From Streptomyces sp. 35G-GA-8 (lineage in GTDB: Bacteria > Actinomycetota > Actinomycetes > Streptomycetales > Streptomycetaceae), in NCBI RefSeq assembly GCF_023534745.1, contig NZ_JAMHJQ010000011.1:1-64000 (forward strand): a stretch of DNA of 64,000 nucleotides, in the 5' to 3' direction. A program made the translations under genes and the position numbers. Shown in pieces: positions 25,725-32,988 of the stretch; the stretch's first letter is position 1, and each line of letters opens with the position of its first letter. Below the pieces are notes generated by a model. It had not been told where the DNA came from. It worked only from the letters and a program-made list of their open reading frames with translations, and did not search any database.

Positions 25725-26720
25725 TCACGCCGCCGCGTCGAAACCTGTGTCACGAGCCATCTTTTTCAACTCCATCAGCGCGTGCTTCTCGATCTGCCGT
25801 ATCCGCTCGCGCGTCAGACCATGCTGCTTGCCGACCTCGGTGAGCGTTCGCTCCCGGCCGTCCTCGATGCCGTACCGCATCTTGATGATGGAGGCCGTGC
25901 GCTGGTCGAGCTTGCCGATCAGATCCTCCAGCTCCTCACTGCGGAGCAGCGTCAGCACGGACTGCTCGGGCGATACCGCGGAGGTGTCCTCCAGCAGATC
26001 ACCGAACTGCGTGTCTCCTTCGTCGTCCACCGACATGTTCAGACTGACCGGGTCACGCGCCCAGTCCAGTACGTCATTGATCCGCGCCGGGTTCGACCCC
26101 AGCTCCGCGGCGACCTCCTCGGGCTCCGGATCCCGTCCGTTCTCGCGGTTGAACTCCCGCTGGACGCGCCGGATCCTGCCCAGCTCCTCCACCAGATGGA
26201 CCGGCAGCCGGATCGTCCGTGACTGGTCCGCTATGGAACGCGTGATGGCCTGGCGGATCCACCACGTCGCATACGTCGAGAACTTGAAGCCCTTGGCGTA
26301 GTCGAATTTCTCCACGGCACGCACCAGGCCGGCATTGCCCTCCTGGATCAGGTCCAGCAGGGGCAGACCGCTGCGCGGATAGCGCCGCGCCACGGCGACC
26401 ACCAGGCGGAGGTTCGAACGGATGAAGATGTCCTTCGCACGCTCGCCCGCGGCGACCAGCGCCTCAAGCTCTTCGTGCGAAGCGCCACCCGCTTCGCTCT
26501 TCACCTCTCCGTCGAGGATCTGCCGGGCGTAGACTCCGGCCTCGATGGTCTGGGACAGCTCGACTTCCTTTGCGGCGTCGAGCAGCGGCGTACGCGCGAT
26601 CTCGTCGAGGTACATGCCGACCAGGTCGCGGTCGGCGATCTCCCCGCCTACAGCGCGAACACCGCTTGCCGCTTTCGTCCCGCCAGAGGCGGTACGACGG
26701 GCGACGGCACGGGTTGCCAT
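25725..26720 (-). CDS. hrdD: Principal-like RNA polymerase sigma factor HrdD
   Basis: 331 residues of the sigma-70 group 1/2 family. Region 1.2 (DRDLVGMYLDEIARTPLLDA), region 2 (DIFIRSNLRLVVAVARRYP, GLPLLDLIQEGNAGLVRAVE, FKFSTYATWWIRQAITRSIA), region 3 and region 4 (MRYGIEDGRERTLTEVG, LTRERIRQIEKHAL) are complete. The short N-terminus (ATRAVARR) and the ending ARDTGFDAAA match streptomycete HrdD, not the larger essential HrdB. ATG 26718-26720 has AGGGAG eight bases upstream. HrdD is dispensable in S. coelicolor, and its gene is a known SigR target; a matching promoter is present here. Confidence 0.93.
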   Translation of the reverse strand: MATRAVARRTASGGTKAASGVRAVGGEIADRDLVGMYLDEIARTPLLDAAKEVELSQTIEAGVYARQILDGEVKSEAGGASHEELEALVAAGERAKDIFIRSNLRLVVAVARRYPRSGLPLLDLIQEGNAGLVRAVEKFDYAKGFKFSTYATWWIRQAITRSIADQSRTIRLPVHLVEELGRIRRVQREFNRENGRDPEPEEVAAELGSNPARINDVLDWARDPVSLNMSVDDEGDTQFGDLLEDTSAVSPEQSVLTLLRSEELEDLIGKLDQRTASIIKMRYGIEDGRERTLTEVGKQHGLTRERIRQIEKHALMELKKMARDTGFDAAA

Positions 26721-26785
26721 GCGAGCTCCCTTACTGAACTGAGTAGGTCGCGACACCCTCCCGGGTGCCCTGCATCCGAAGGAAA

Positions 26786-26813
26786 CAACGACTGGAATCC
26801 GGACAGAATTCCC
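26786..26813 (-). promoter_or_regulatory. SigR-type promoter of hrdD
   Basis: On the minus strand GGGAAT, 18 bases, GTTG: an exact match to the SigR (thiol-oxidative stress) consensus GGGAAT-N18-GTT. It lies about 66 bp before the hrdD start, so hrdD should be induced by disulfide stress. Confidence 0.85.
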
Positions 26814-27086
26814 ATGCCGTACATGGATTTTGTGATCATGCAGTATGCTGCGCCGCCGCGACGGGGCAGCCGGTGCCGGGGAGAGGTTCAGAAGCCCAGG
26901 TCAGGGCGGGGATCGGAGCGAGGTTCTGAGCGAGATTCGGAGCGAGGTTCTGGGCAAGGTCACGGGCCGGGACCCGGTGGTTCCGTATCCCTGTGGCCCA
27001 CATTCCTGAAGACGGCGCGAGCCCGTCTTTGGTTGCTCGACCGCTCGCCGGCCGTGCGCTCGCCTGGTGAGTCGCAGGAGCGACCG
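26814..27086. other. Gap upstream of the hrdD promoter with short direct repeats
   Basis: No gene is supported. The 16-mer TCGGAGCGAGGTTCTG occurs at 26913-26928 and again at 26937-26952, with partial copies between. The right part is the 3' side of the dioxygenase gene. Confidence 0.55.
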
Positions 27087-27869
27087 TCAGCCGAACTGCA
27101 CCGATCTCTTCGCCAGGCCCATCCAGAAGCCGTCGATCACGCTCCGGCAGCTCTCCAGCTCGCCCTCCGACGCACCCAGCGTCACGAAAAGGGGGGCGAA
27201 GTGCTCCGTACGGGGGTGGGCGAGGCGGCCGGCCGGGGCCTTGTGCTCGAAATCGAGCAGGGCGTCGACATCCCGCGCCCGCAGCGCCCGCGTACCCCAG
27301 TCGTCGAACTCCGCCGACCAGCCGGGCACCCCGCCGCCCGGCTGCCGCAGCGCGGCCAGGTTGTGGGTGAAAAAGCCGCTGCCGACGATCAGTACGCCCT
27401 CGTCCCGCAGCGGCGCCAGCTTGCGGCCGATCTCCAGCAGCTTCCGCGGGTCAAGCGTGGGCATGGAGACCTGAAGCACCGGAATGTCGGCCTCCGGGAA
27501 CATCTCCACGAGCGGCACATACGCGCCATGATCCAGCCCGCGGTCCGGCACGTCCTGCACCGGCGTCCCGGGGCCGCGCAGCAGCTTCCGTACGGAGTCG
27601 GCCAGGCCGGGCGCCCCCGGCGCCGCGTACTCCACCGTGTAGTAGCGCTCCGGGAACCCCCAGAAGTCGTACACCAGCGGCACGGCCTCGGTCGCGCCGA
27701 GCGCGAGCGGGGCCTCTTCCCAGTGCGCGGAGACCATCAGGATCGCCTTGGGGCGAGGCAGCGTCGCGGACCAGGCGGCCAGTTCACCGGGCCAGACCGG
27801 ATCGTCGGCCAGCGGCGGGGCCCCGTGGGAGAGGTAGAGGGCGGGCATGCGCTCCGAGATGGCGTTCAT
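27087..27869 (-). CDS. LigB-type class III extradiol dioxygenase (DODA-like)
   Basis: 260 residues. The family cleaves catechol-type rings, or DOPA, next to the hydroxyls using a metal. Expected metal-binding histidines are seen in YLSHGAPPLA, ILMVSAHWEE and RGLDHGAYVPL, and the C-terminal RTEHFAPLFVTLGAS and GFFTHNLAAL are typical of the YgiD/DODA group. ATG 27867-27869 has GGGAG five bases upstream; an upstream in-frame start would translate the 9-bp repeat into MDQ units and is unlikely. The gene is divergent from a MarR regulator that probably controls it; such pairs usually respond to phenolics. Confidence 0.92.
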   Translation of the reverse strand: MNAISERMPALYLSHGAPPLADDPVWPGELAAWSATLPRPKAILMVSAHWEEAPLALGATEAVPLVYDFWGFPERYYTVEYAAPGAPGLADSVRKLLRGPGTPVQDVPDRGLDHGAYVPLVEMFPEADIPVLQVSMPTLDPRKLLEIGRKLAPLRDEGVLIVGSGFFTHNLAALRQPGGGVPGWSAEFDDWGTRALRARDVDALLDFEHKAPAGRLAHPRTEHFAPLFVTLGASEGELESCRSVIDGFWMGLAKRSVQFG

Positions 27870-27910
27870 GACTACTCCCGTGTCTGTTGATCCGCTTACG
27901 CCCGTCAACC

Positions 27911-27975
27911 GATCGCGATCGATCTGATCCATCTGATCCATCTGATCCATCTGATCCATCTGATCGATCGCGATC
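27911..27975. repeat. Five 9-bp tandem repeats framed by a 14-bp inverted repeat
   Basis: ATCTGATCC is repeated four times exactly and a fifth time with one change (27922-27966). GATCGCGATCGATC at 27911-27924 and its exact reverse complement at 27962-27975 frame the array. It lies in the control region between the divergent dioxygenase and MarR genes, 42 bp before the dioxygenase ATG. Confidence 0.9.
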
Positions 27976-27977
27976 TA

Positions 27978-27991
27978 CTTGAATCCTCAAG
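27978..27991. promoter_or_regulatory. MarR operator candidate
   Basis: CTTGA-ATCC-TCAAG is a perfect short palindrome; a further CTTGAAACTTAAACT-like half lies at about 28020-28035 on the minus strand. Both fall between the divergent dioxygenase and MarR genes. Confidence 0.45.
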
Positions 27992-28055
27992 CATTCGATT
28001 CCCAGAACCCTAACCAGATCTAGTTTAAGTTTCAAGAATGGGTAGAGTGGAATAT

Positions 28056-28580
28056 ATGACCACGGCATCCACCGGCAGCGGCGCCGGTACGGGCGGGGAG
28101 CCTCGCTGGCTCAGCGACGAGGAGCAGCGCGTCTGGCAGGCGTATCTCCAGGCCACCACCTTGCTGGAGGACCATCTCGACCGCCAACTCCAGCGCGACG
28201 CCGGGATGCCGCACATCTACTACGCCCTGCTCGTGCATCTCGCCCGCGCGCCCCGGCGTCGGATGCGCATGACCCAGCTGGCCAAGGACGCCAAAATCAC
28301 CAGGTCACGGCTGTCACACGCGATCGCGCGGCTGGAGCAGCACGGCTGGGTGCGGCGCGAGGACTGTCCCTCCGACAAGCGCGGACAGAACGCGTTCCTG
28401 ACGGACCAGGGAAACGATGTCCTGGAGAAGTCGGCGCCGGGCCATGTGGCCGCCGTACGCCAGGCGATCTTCGACCGGCTCAGCCCCGAGCAGGTCGGCC
28501 AGCTCGGCGAGATCATGCGCGTGATGGCGGAAGGGCTCCAGCCGGAGGGTACGGGCGCGGATCTGCCCTGGCGCCGCTGA
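28056..28580 (+). CDS. MarR-family transcriptional regulator
   Basis: 174 residues. The winged helix is seen in YYALLVHLARAPRRRMRMTQ, LAKDAKITRSRLSHAIARLE and WVRREDCPSDKRGQNAFLTD with the wing Asp-Arg-Arg-type contacts (here SDKRG). ATG 28056-28058 gives MTTASTGS. It is divergent from the LigB dioxygenase, with operator-like sequences between; MarR proteins typically repress the neighbour until a phenolic ligand binds. Confidence 0.92.
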   Translation: MTTASTGSGAGTGGEPRWLSDEEQRVWQAYLQATTLLEDHLDRQLQRDAGMPHIYYALLVHLARAPRRRMRMTQLAKDAKITRSRLSHAIARLEQHGWVRREDCPSDKRGQNAFLTDQGNDVLEKSAPGHVAAVRQAIFDRLSPEQVGQLGEIMRVMAEGLQPEGTGADLPWRR

Positions 28581-28616
28581 AGTACGAGGTCCCGACGTAC
28601 GGCGCGCAGACGTTCT

Positions 28617-28655
28617 GACGTACGACGTTGTGACGTACGACGTTGTGACGTACGC
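28617..28655. repeat. 15-bp tandem repeat after the MarR gene
   Basis: GACGTACGACGTTGT occurs twice in full and once in part. The unit is itself partly palindromic (ACGTACG). Confidence 0.75.
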
Positions 28656-28667
28656 CGGAGACCGAGT

Positions 28668-28707
28668 TGCCCCGGTACCACCGCTGAATCGCGGCGGCAC
28701 CGGGGCA
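28668..28707. terminator. Bidirectional terminator between MarR and MFS genes
   Basis: TGCCCCGGT-CC-CCGC pairs with GCGG-GG-ACCGGGGCA with two mismatched pairs around a six-base loop, between two convergent genes. Confidence 0.75.
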
Positions 28708-28780
28708 GTTCCATGCCATTTCCCTGCCATGGGGCAGCGGCCTTGCCGGCACGCTGCACGCTGCCCCAGGGGCGGCGGCC

Positions 28781-30322
28781 TCAGTGCATCGCCACCGGCA
28801 TCTTGATCTCGTCCTCCGCGCCCTCGGCACCCGAACCCGAGGCGACCGACGAAGTGCCGGGACGGCCCGTGTTGATGAGGGTCACGGCGATCGCCGAGGC
28901 GACCAGCAGGATGCCGACCGCCCACCAGATCGCGCTGGAGAAGCCGGCCACCAGGGCCTGGAGCTCAAGCAGCTGCGCGTTGGTGGCCGTCGCCGCGTGG
29001 GAGGCGACATACGCAGTGGTGGCCGAGGCCGCGATCGTGTTCAGCAGCGCCGTACCGATCGCGCCGCCCACCTGCTGCGAGGTGTTCACCATCGCCGAGG
29101 CGACACCCGCGTCACGCGGCTCGATGCCATGCGTGGCAAGCGCCATGGCGGGCATGAACGCCGTACCCATACCGAGGCCGAGCAGCAGCTCCGCCGGCAG
29201 GATCAGACCGGTGTACGAGGAGCCGATCTCCAGCTGGGTCAGCAGGAGCATGCCGACGGACGCGACCAGGAAGCCGGGACCCATCAGGTACCGCGGCGGC
29301 ACCCGGGTCATCAGCCGGGCGCCGATCTGTGTCGAGCCCGTGATCATGCCCACGATCATCGGCATGAAGGCGAAGCCCGTCTTGACCGGCGAGTATCCCT
29401 CGACGACCTGGAGGTAGTAGGTCAGGAAGAGGAACAGTCCGAACATGCCGATGATGGCGAGGCCCAGTGAGAGGTAGACACCGGCGCGGTTGCGGTTGGT
29501 CACCACGCGCAGCGGCAGCAGCGGAGCCTTGACCCTCGACTCGACGGCCACGAACGCCGCCAGCAGGACCACGGCGGCGACGAAGAGCGAGATCGTCGTC
29601 GCGTCGCTCCAGCCGTCGGACTCGGCGCGGGTGAAGCCGTACACCAGCGAGACCAGGCCCAGCGTGGAGAGCACGACACCGGGAATGTCCAGCGCGGAGC
29701 GGTTGCGGCCCTCGGCGGGCTCGCGGATCACGAAGTACGCGCCCAGCGCGGCCACGATCGCGAACGGGATGTTGACGAAGAACGTCCAGCGCCAGTCCAG
29801 GTACTCGGTGAGGAATCCACCGAGGATCAGACCCACGGCGCCACCGCCACCGGCGATCGCTCCGAAGATGCCGAAGGCCTTGGCCCGCTCCTTGGCATCG
29901 GTGAAGGTCACGGCGAGCAGCGACAGAGCGGCGGGAGCGAGCAGCGCGCCGAAGACACCCTGGAGTGCGCGGGCGCCGAGGAGCACCCCCTCGCCGTTGG
30001 CAGCGCCGCCGATGGCGGACGCGGCGGCGAAGCCGATGAGGCCGGTGACGAACGTGCGCTTACGTCCCCACAGGTCGGCGATGCGCCCACCGAAGAGCAG
30101 CAGACCACCGAAGGCGAGGGCGTAGGCCGTGATGACCCACTGCTTGTTGCCGTCCGATATCCCCAGATCCTGCTGGGCGGAGGGCAGCGCGATATTCACG
30201 ATCGTCGCGTCGAGCACGACCATGAGCTGCGCGAGGGCGATGAACACCAGCGCTTTCCAGCGGCTGGGGTCGACGGCCGTGGCACCCGGTTCGGGGCGCC
30301 GTGTCTCGGCTGTTTTTGACAT
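28781..30322 (-). CDS. DHA2-type MFS multidrug exporter (14 helices)
   Basis: 513 residues from ATG 30320-30322 (MSKTAETRR), with AGGTGG upstream; a GTG four codons earlier is possible. Helix 1 carries the DHA2 hallmark MVVLDATIVNIALPSAQQDL; the loop GGRIADLWGRKRTF and motif-C-like GGGGAVGLILGGFL follow. Late helices include PRDAGVASAMVNTSQQVGGA. It lies after a TetR gene in the same direction, with a 331-bp gap that contains a palindrome, so it is probably TetR-controlled. Likely exports lipophilic drugs or a native product. Confidence 0.92.
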   Translation of the reverse strand: MSKTAETRRPEPGATAVDPSRWKALVFIALAQLMVVLDATIVNIALPSAQQDLGISDGNKQWVITAYALAFGGLLLFGGRIADLWGRKRTFVTGLIGFAAASAIGGAANGEGVLLGARALQGVFGALLAPAALSLLAVTFTDAKERAKAFGIFGAIAGGGGAVGLILGGFLTEYLDWRWTFFVNIPFAIVAALGAYFVIREPAEGRNRSALDIPGVVLSTLGLVSLVYGFTRAESDGWSDATTISLFVAAVVLLAAFVAVESRVKAPLLPLRVVTNRNRAGVYLSLGLAIIGMFGLFLFLTYYLQVVEGYSPVKTGFAFMPMIVGMITGSTQIGARLMTRVPPRYLMGPGFLVASVGMLLLTQLEIGSSYTGLILPAELLLGLGMGTAFMPAMALATHGIEPRDAGVASAMVNTSQQVGGAIGTALLNTIAASATTAYVASHAATATNAQLLELQALVAGFSSAIWWAVGILLVASAIAVTLINTGRPGTSSVASGSGAEGAEDEIKMPVAMH

Positions 30323-30653
30323 GGAGGGATCCACCTAAGGGTGCGTAAAGGCGAAAACGTACGTAAGGGCACGCGACGTTGCGTGACTTACGAAGTCATG
30401 GGGTCGAAGTCATGCGGTCATGGAATCTCTGGTACGGCCGCTGGTGCGCGAGCCGCTGGCCGCGGGCTCGGGCATGGGTCGGCGGACCTCTGAGCTGAGT
30501 GGGCCACTGGAGCCGCCGGCACCGCTCCCGGAGCTACTGGAACGGAGTGGGCTGGTGGGAGTGGGCTGGTGGGACTGGGATGGGCTACTGGGACTGTGGG
30601 GGCCTGGCCGCCGGGGTTCGCGGTCCTGGCCTGTGCGTTGGTTCAAGGGCGCG
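30323..30653. other. 331-bp control region between tetR and the MFS gene
   Basis: No gene is supported. Next to the MFS start lies a long interrupted palindrome (30362-30392). The remainder (30430-30640) is G-rich with repeated GGGCTGGTGGGA-like units, and on both strands gives only low-complexity frames. Confidence 0.5.
30362..30392. promoter_or_regulatory. Palindromic operator candidate for the TetR regulator
   Basis: CGTAAG-gg-CACGC-gacgtt-GCGTG-a-CTTACG: two nested arms of 6 and 5 bp, perfect apart from a one-base size difference in the joins. It lies 40-70 bp before the MFS start, where TetR repressors of exporters normally bind. Confidence 0.55.
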
Positions 30654-31310
30654 TCACGGAGCGGCGCGGCGCAGATCCTCCAGAGTCACGGCCGAGCCGG
30701 CCAGTTCGGACCTGGCGGGTGCTTCCAGGCCATCGAGGAACAGCTGGAGATGCCGGTGGACGAACCGGTCCATACCCAGGCAGCCGGTGCCAGGGAGTGG
30801 GCGGGTGAGCTGGGACAGCGCGACCATCAGATCGCCGACGGCGACATCCGTACGCAGCCTCCCGGCCTGACGCGCCCGCTCCATGAGCCCTTCGACAACC
30901 GTCTCCAGACGCACACGCTGGGCGTCCAGATCGGGCCGTTCCCTGTCGAACGTAGCGGACAGCATCGGGCAGAGCGCCCCGACTCGTTCGTCCGCCGCGG
31001 CATGCACGAAGCGGCGCAGCGCGATGAACGGGTCGGACTCCTCCGCGGCGATACGGTCCGCCTGGTCGGCGACACTCTCCATGACGGAGCGCACAACAGC
31101 GTGAACGAGGGCATACCGGTCGGCGAAGTGCCGGTAGAGCGTGGCATTGCCGATGCCGGCGCGGCGGGCGATCTCGTCGAGCGGGACGTCGGGCCCGAAC
31201 TCCACGAACATCTCACGGGCCGCCGCCACGATCCGCTCCCGGTTGCGCAGAGCGTCCGCACGCGGACGGGGTGCTCGGCGCGCAGGAGTTTCGGCTGCGG
31301 TGGCGGTCAC
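30654..31310 (-). CDS. TetR-family transcriptional regulator
   Basis: 218 residues. The N-terminal HTH is ALRNRERIVAAAREMFVEFG, VPLDEIARRAGIGNATLYRH, FADRYALVHAVV, a standard TetR DNA-binding domain. The C-terminal ligand domain (LCPMLSATFDRERPDLDAQR) belongs to the group of TetR proteins with SBP-like dimer helices. GTG 31308-31310 is preferred because AAGGG stands seven bases upstream. It is transcribed toward, and probably controls, the exporter at 28781. Confidence 0.9.
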   Translation of the reverse strand: MTATAAETPARRAPRPRADALRNRERIVAAAREMFVEFGPDVPLDEIARRAGIGNATLYRHFADRYALVHAVVRSVMESVADQADRIAAEESDPFIALRRFVHAAADERVGALCPMLSATFDRERPDLDAQRVRLETVVEGLMERARQAGRLRTDVAVGDLMVALSQLTRPLPGTGCLGMDRFVHRHLQLFLDGLEAPARSELAGSAVTLEDLRRAAP

Positions 31311-31413
31311 GTCGAACCCTTCCCTCGGTCGTCGCAAGCGGGGATCGCTTCCCCGCTTTCCAGAGACACCGGTGCAAACGGGGAAGCCATCCCCGGTTAT
31401 TTCACTCAAACAT

Positions 31414-31427
31414 GTGAGCTGGGTCAC
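31414..31427. promoter_or_regulatory. Crp-site candidate
   Basis: GTG-AGCTGG-GTCAC fits the S. coelicolor Crp consensus GTG-N6-GNCAC. It sits between the divergent tetR (31310) and M6 protease (31555) genes. Nineteen bases around it match 17 of 19 with the site at 61295-61313. Confidence 0.4.
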
Positions 31428-31554
31428 CCTGCTCCATTCGGTGGCGGAAACCCACGATCGGCGCACCCAGCGAGCGCCGACACGCCGACCGACGCAGGGT
31501 GATCGAACAGCGCAGTCAGTACGGCCGACTGCCGCGGACGTAAAGGGCGACCGC

Positions 31555-32988
31555 ATGCAGCAGAGGCGTCAGATACGCGGATCCGGACACGGGGCCGGAG
31601 CCGAGGACAGGGCCGGAGCCGAGGACGGGGCCGGAACCGAGAAGGGGGCCGGGAACACCGACGGCACGGCCCGCACCCGCACCCGCAGCCGCAGCCGCAC
31701 CCGCATTCCACGCGTTCGTGGCATCGTCGCCCGGGCCAAGGGCCCCCGCCGGGTCACCGCCATCGCCGGACTCACCGCGCTCACCCTCGCCGCCCTGACC
31801 ACGGCGAGTTCGCCCCTCCACGCCACCCTCGCCGCCTCCGGGGGCCCGGGGCTGGCCATGAACTCCCCCCTCGGCCCGTGCCGCATCGCCTCGAACAACG
31901 CCGTACAGATGTCGGAGGGTCTGCCCACCCCGCCCGGTTACTCCCGCTCCACGGGCAAGGTCCGCGCTCTCAATCTCATGATCGATTTCTCGGACGCACC
32001 GGGCCCGGGGAAGGCGCTCGACCGGCTCTCCGAGTTCTTCCCGAAGACATCGCAGTGGTACAGAACCAGTTCGTACGGGCGGCTCGACTACCGCCCCGAG
32101 GCCCCGCTGTCGGAATGGGTACGGATGCCGCTGCCCTTCGCGGACTACGGGATCGCGCGCGGGTCACCGTACGAGCCGGGCTACCGCAAGCTGGTCGACG
32201 ACATCGTGGCCGTCACCGACTCGCGGGTGGACTTCAGCGCGTACGACCTGGTCAACATATTGGTCACGCCCAACGCCGGCCCCTCGGCGCTGGACACCGT
32301 CCTGTCCGTCACCTTCTCCGGCAACGCGGACGCCCCGCAGGCGGACGGCGCCCCGCTCTCCAACACGTCCTTCGTCTACAGCCGTCAGGACGACGGCTCG
32401 GGATCGTACGCCGAGACCGGCTACCGAGTGCTGCCGCACGAGAACGGCCATGTCTTCGGCCTGCCCGATCTCTACACGATGGACGGCGGCGGCTCGGTCG
32501 GGCACTGGGACATCATGTCCGAGGACTGGGGCGCCAACAACGATCTGCTGGGCTGGCACAAGTGGAAGCTCGGCTGGCTCGACGACGAACAGATACGCTG
32601 CGCGTCCGGTGCGGGCAGCAGCGACCATGTGCTCGGGCCGCTGGCCACCACGGGCGGGCCGAAGCTCGCGTTCGTGCCGATCTCCAAGGAGTCGGGGTAC
32701 GCGGTGGAGGTACGGACGCGCGAGGGCAACGACGAGGCGGTCTGCGAGCCGGGGGTCCTGATCTACCGCGTGGACTCCGCGGTCGACACGGGTCGCGGCC
32801 CGATCACCGTCGCGGACGCCAAACCGAACAGCGGTGGCTGTACGCGCAGGCCCAATGTGCACGCGGAGCTGTCGGACGCGCCGTACCGGCCGGGGCAGAC
32901 CTTCACCGACCCGGACAACGGCATCAAGATCTCGGTGCTTGAGCAGGAGCCGGACGGAAGTTTCAAGATCAGGGTGAAGCGTTCATGA
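31555..32988 (+). CDS. Secreted M6-like metalloprotease
   Basis: 477 residues. A charged low-complexity head with a repeated 7-residue unit (AGAEDRAGAEDG...) and Arg/Thr/Ser runs precedes a signal-like helix (VTAIAGLTALTLAALTTA, about residues 60-77). The catalytic domain has the zinc motif His295-Glu-Asn-Gly-His299 in LPHENGHVFGLPDLY and the Met-turn-like DIMSEDWG, as in the M6 immune-inhibitor-A group. The protein ends KISVLEQEPDGSFKIRVKRS, a typical secreted-protease tail. ATG 31555 has AAAGGG upstream. Its stop overlaps that of the convergent acyl-CoA ligase by 6 bp. The long Arg-rich head before the signal helix is odd; a later start is possible. Confidence 0.85.
   Translation: MQQRRQIRGSGHGAGAEDRAGAEDGAGTEKGAGNTDGTARTRTRSRSRTRIPRVRGIVARAKGPRRVTAIAGLTALTLAALTTASSPLHATLAASGGPGLAMNSPLGPCRIASNNAVQMSEGLPTPPGYSRSTGKVRALNLMIDFSDAPGPGKALDRLSEFFPKTSQWYRTSSYGRLDYRPEAPLSEWVRMPLPFADYGIARGSPYEPGYRKLVDDIVAVTDSRVDFSAYDLVNILVTPNAGPSALDTVLSVTFSGNADAPQADGAPLSNTSFVYSRQDDGSGSYAETGYRVLPHENGHVFGLPDLYTMDGGGSVGHWDIMSEDWGANNDLLGWHKWKLGWLDDEQIRCASGAGSSDHVLGPLATTGGPKLAFVPISKESGYAVEVRTREGNDEAVCEPGVLIYRVDSAVDTGRGPITVADAKPNSGGCTRRPNVHAELSDAPYRPGQTFTDPDNGIKISVLEQEPDGSFKIRVKRS

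Noticed and set aside
27870-27959. Upstream start for the dioxygenase (MDQMDQ repeat)
   Set aside because: It only translates the 9-bp repeat; a proper ribosome site precedes the ATG at 27867-27869 where family sequence begins.
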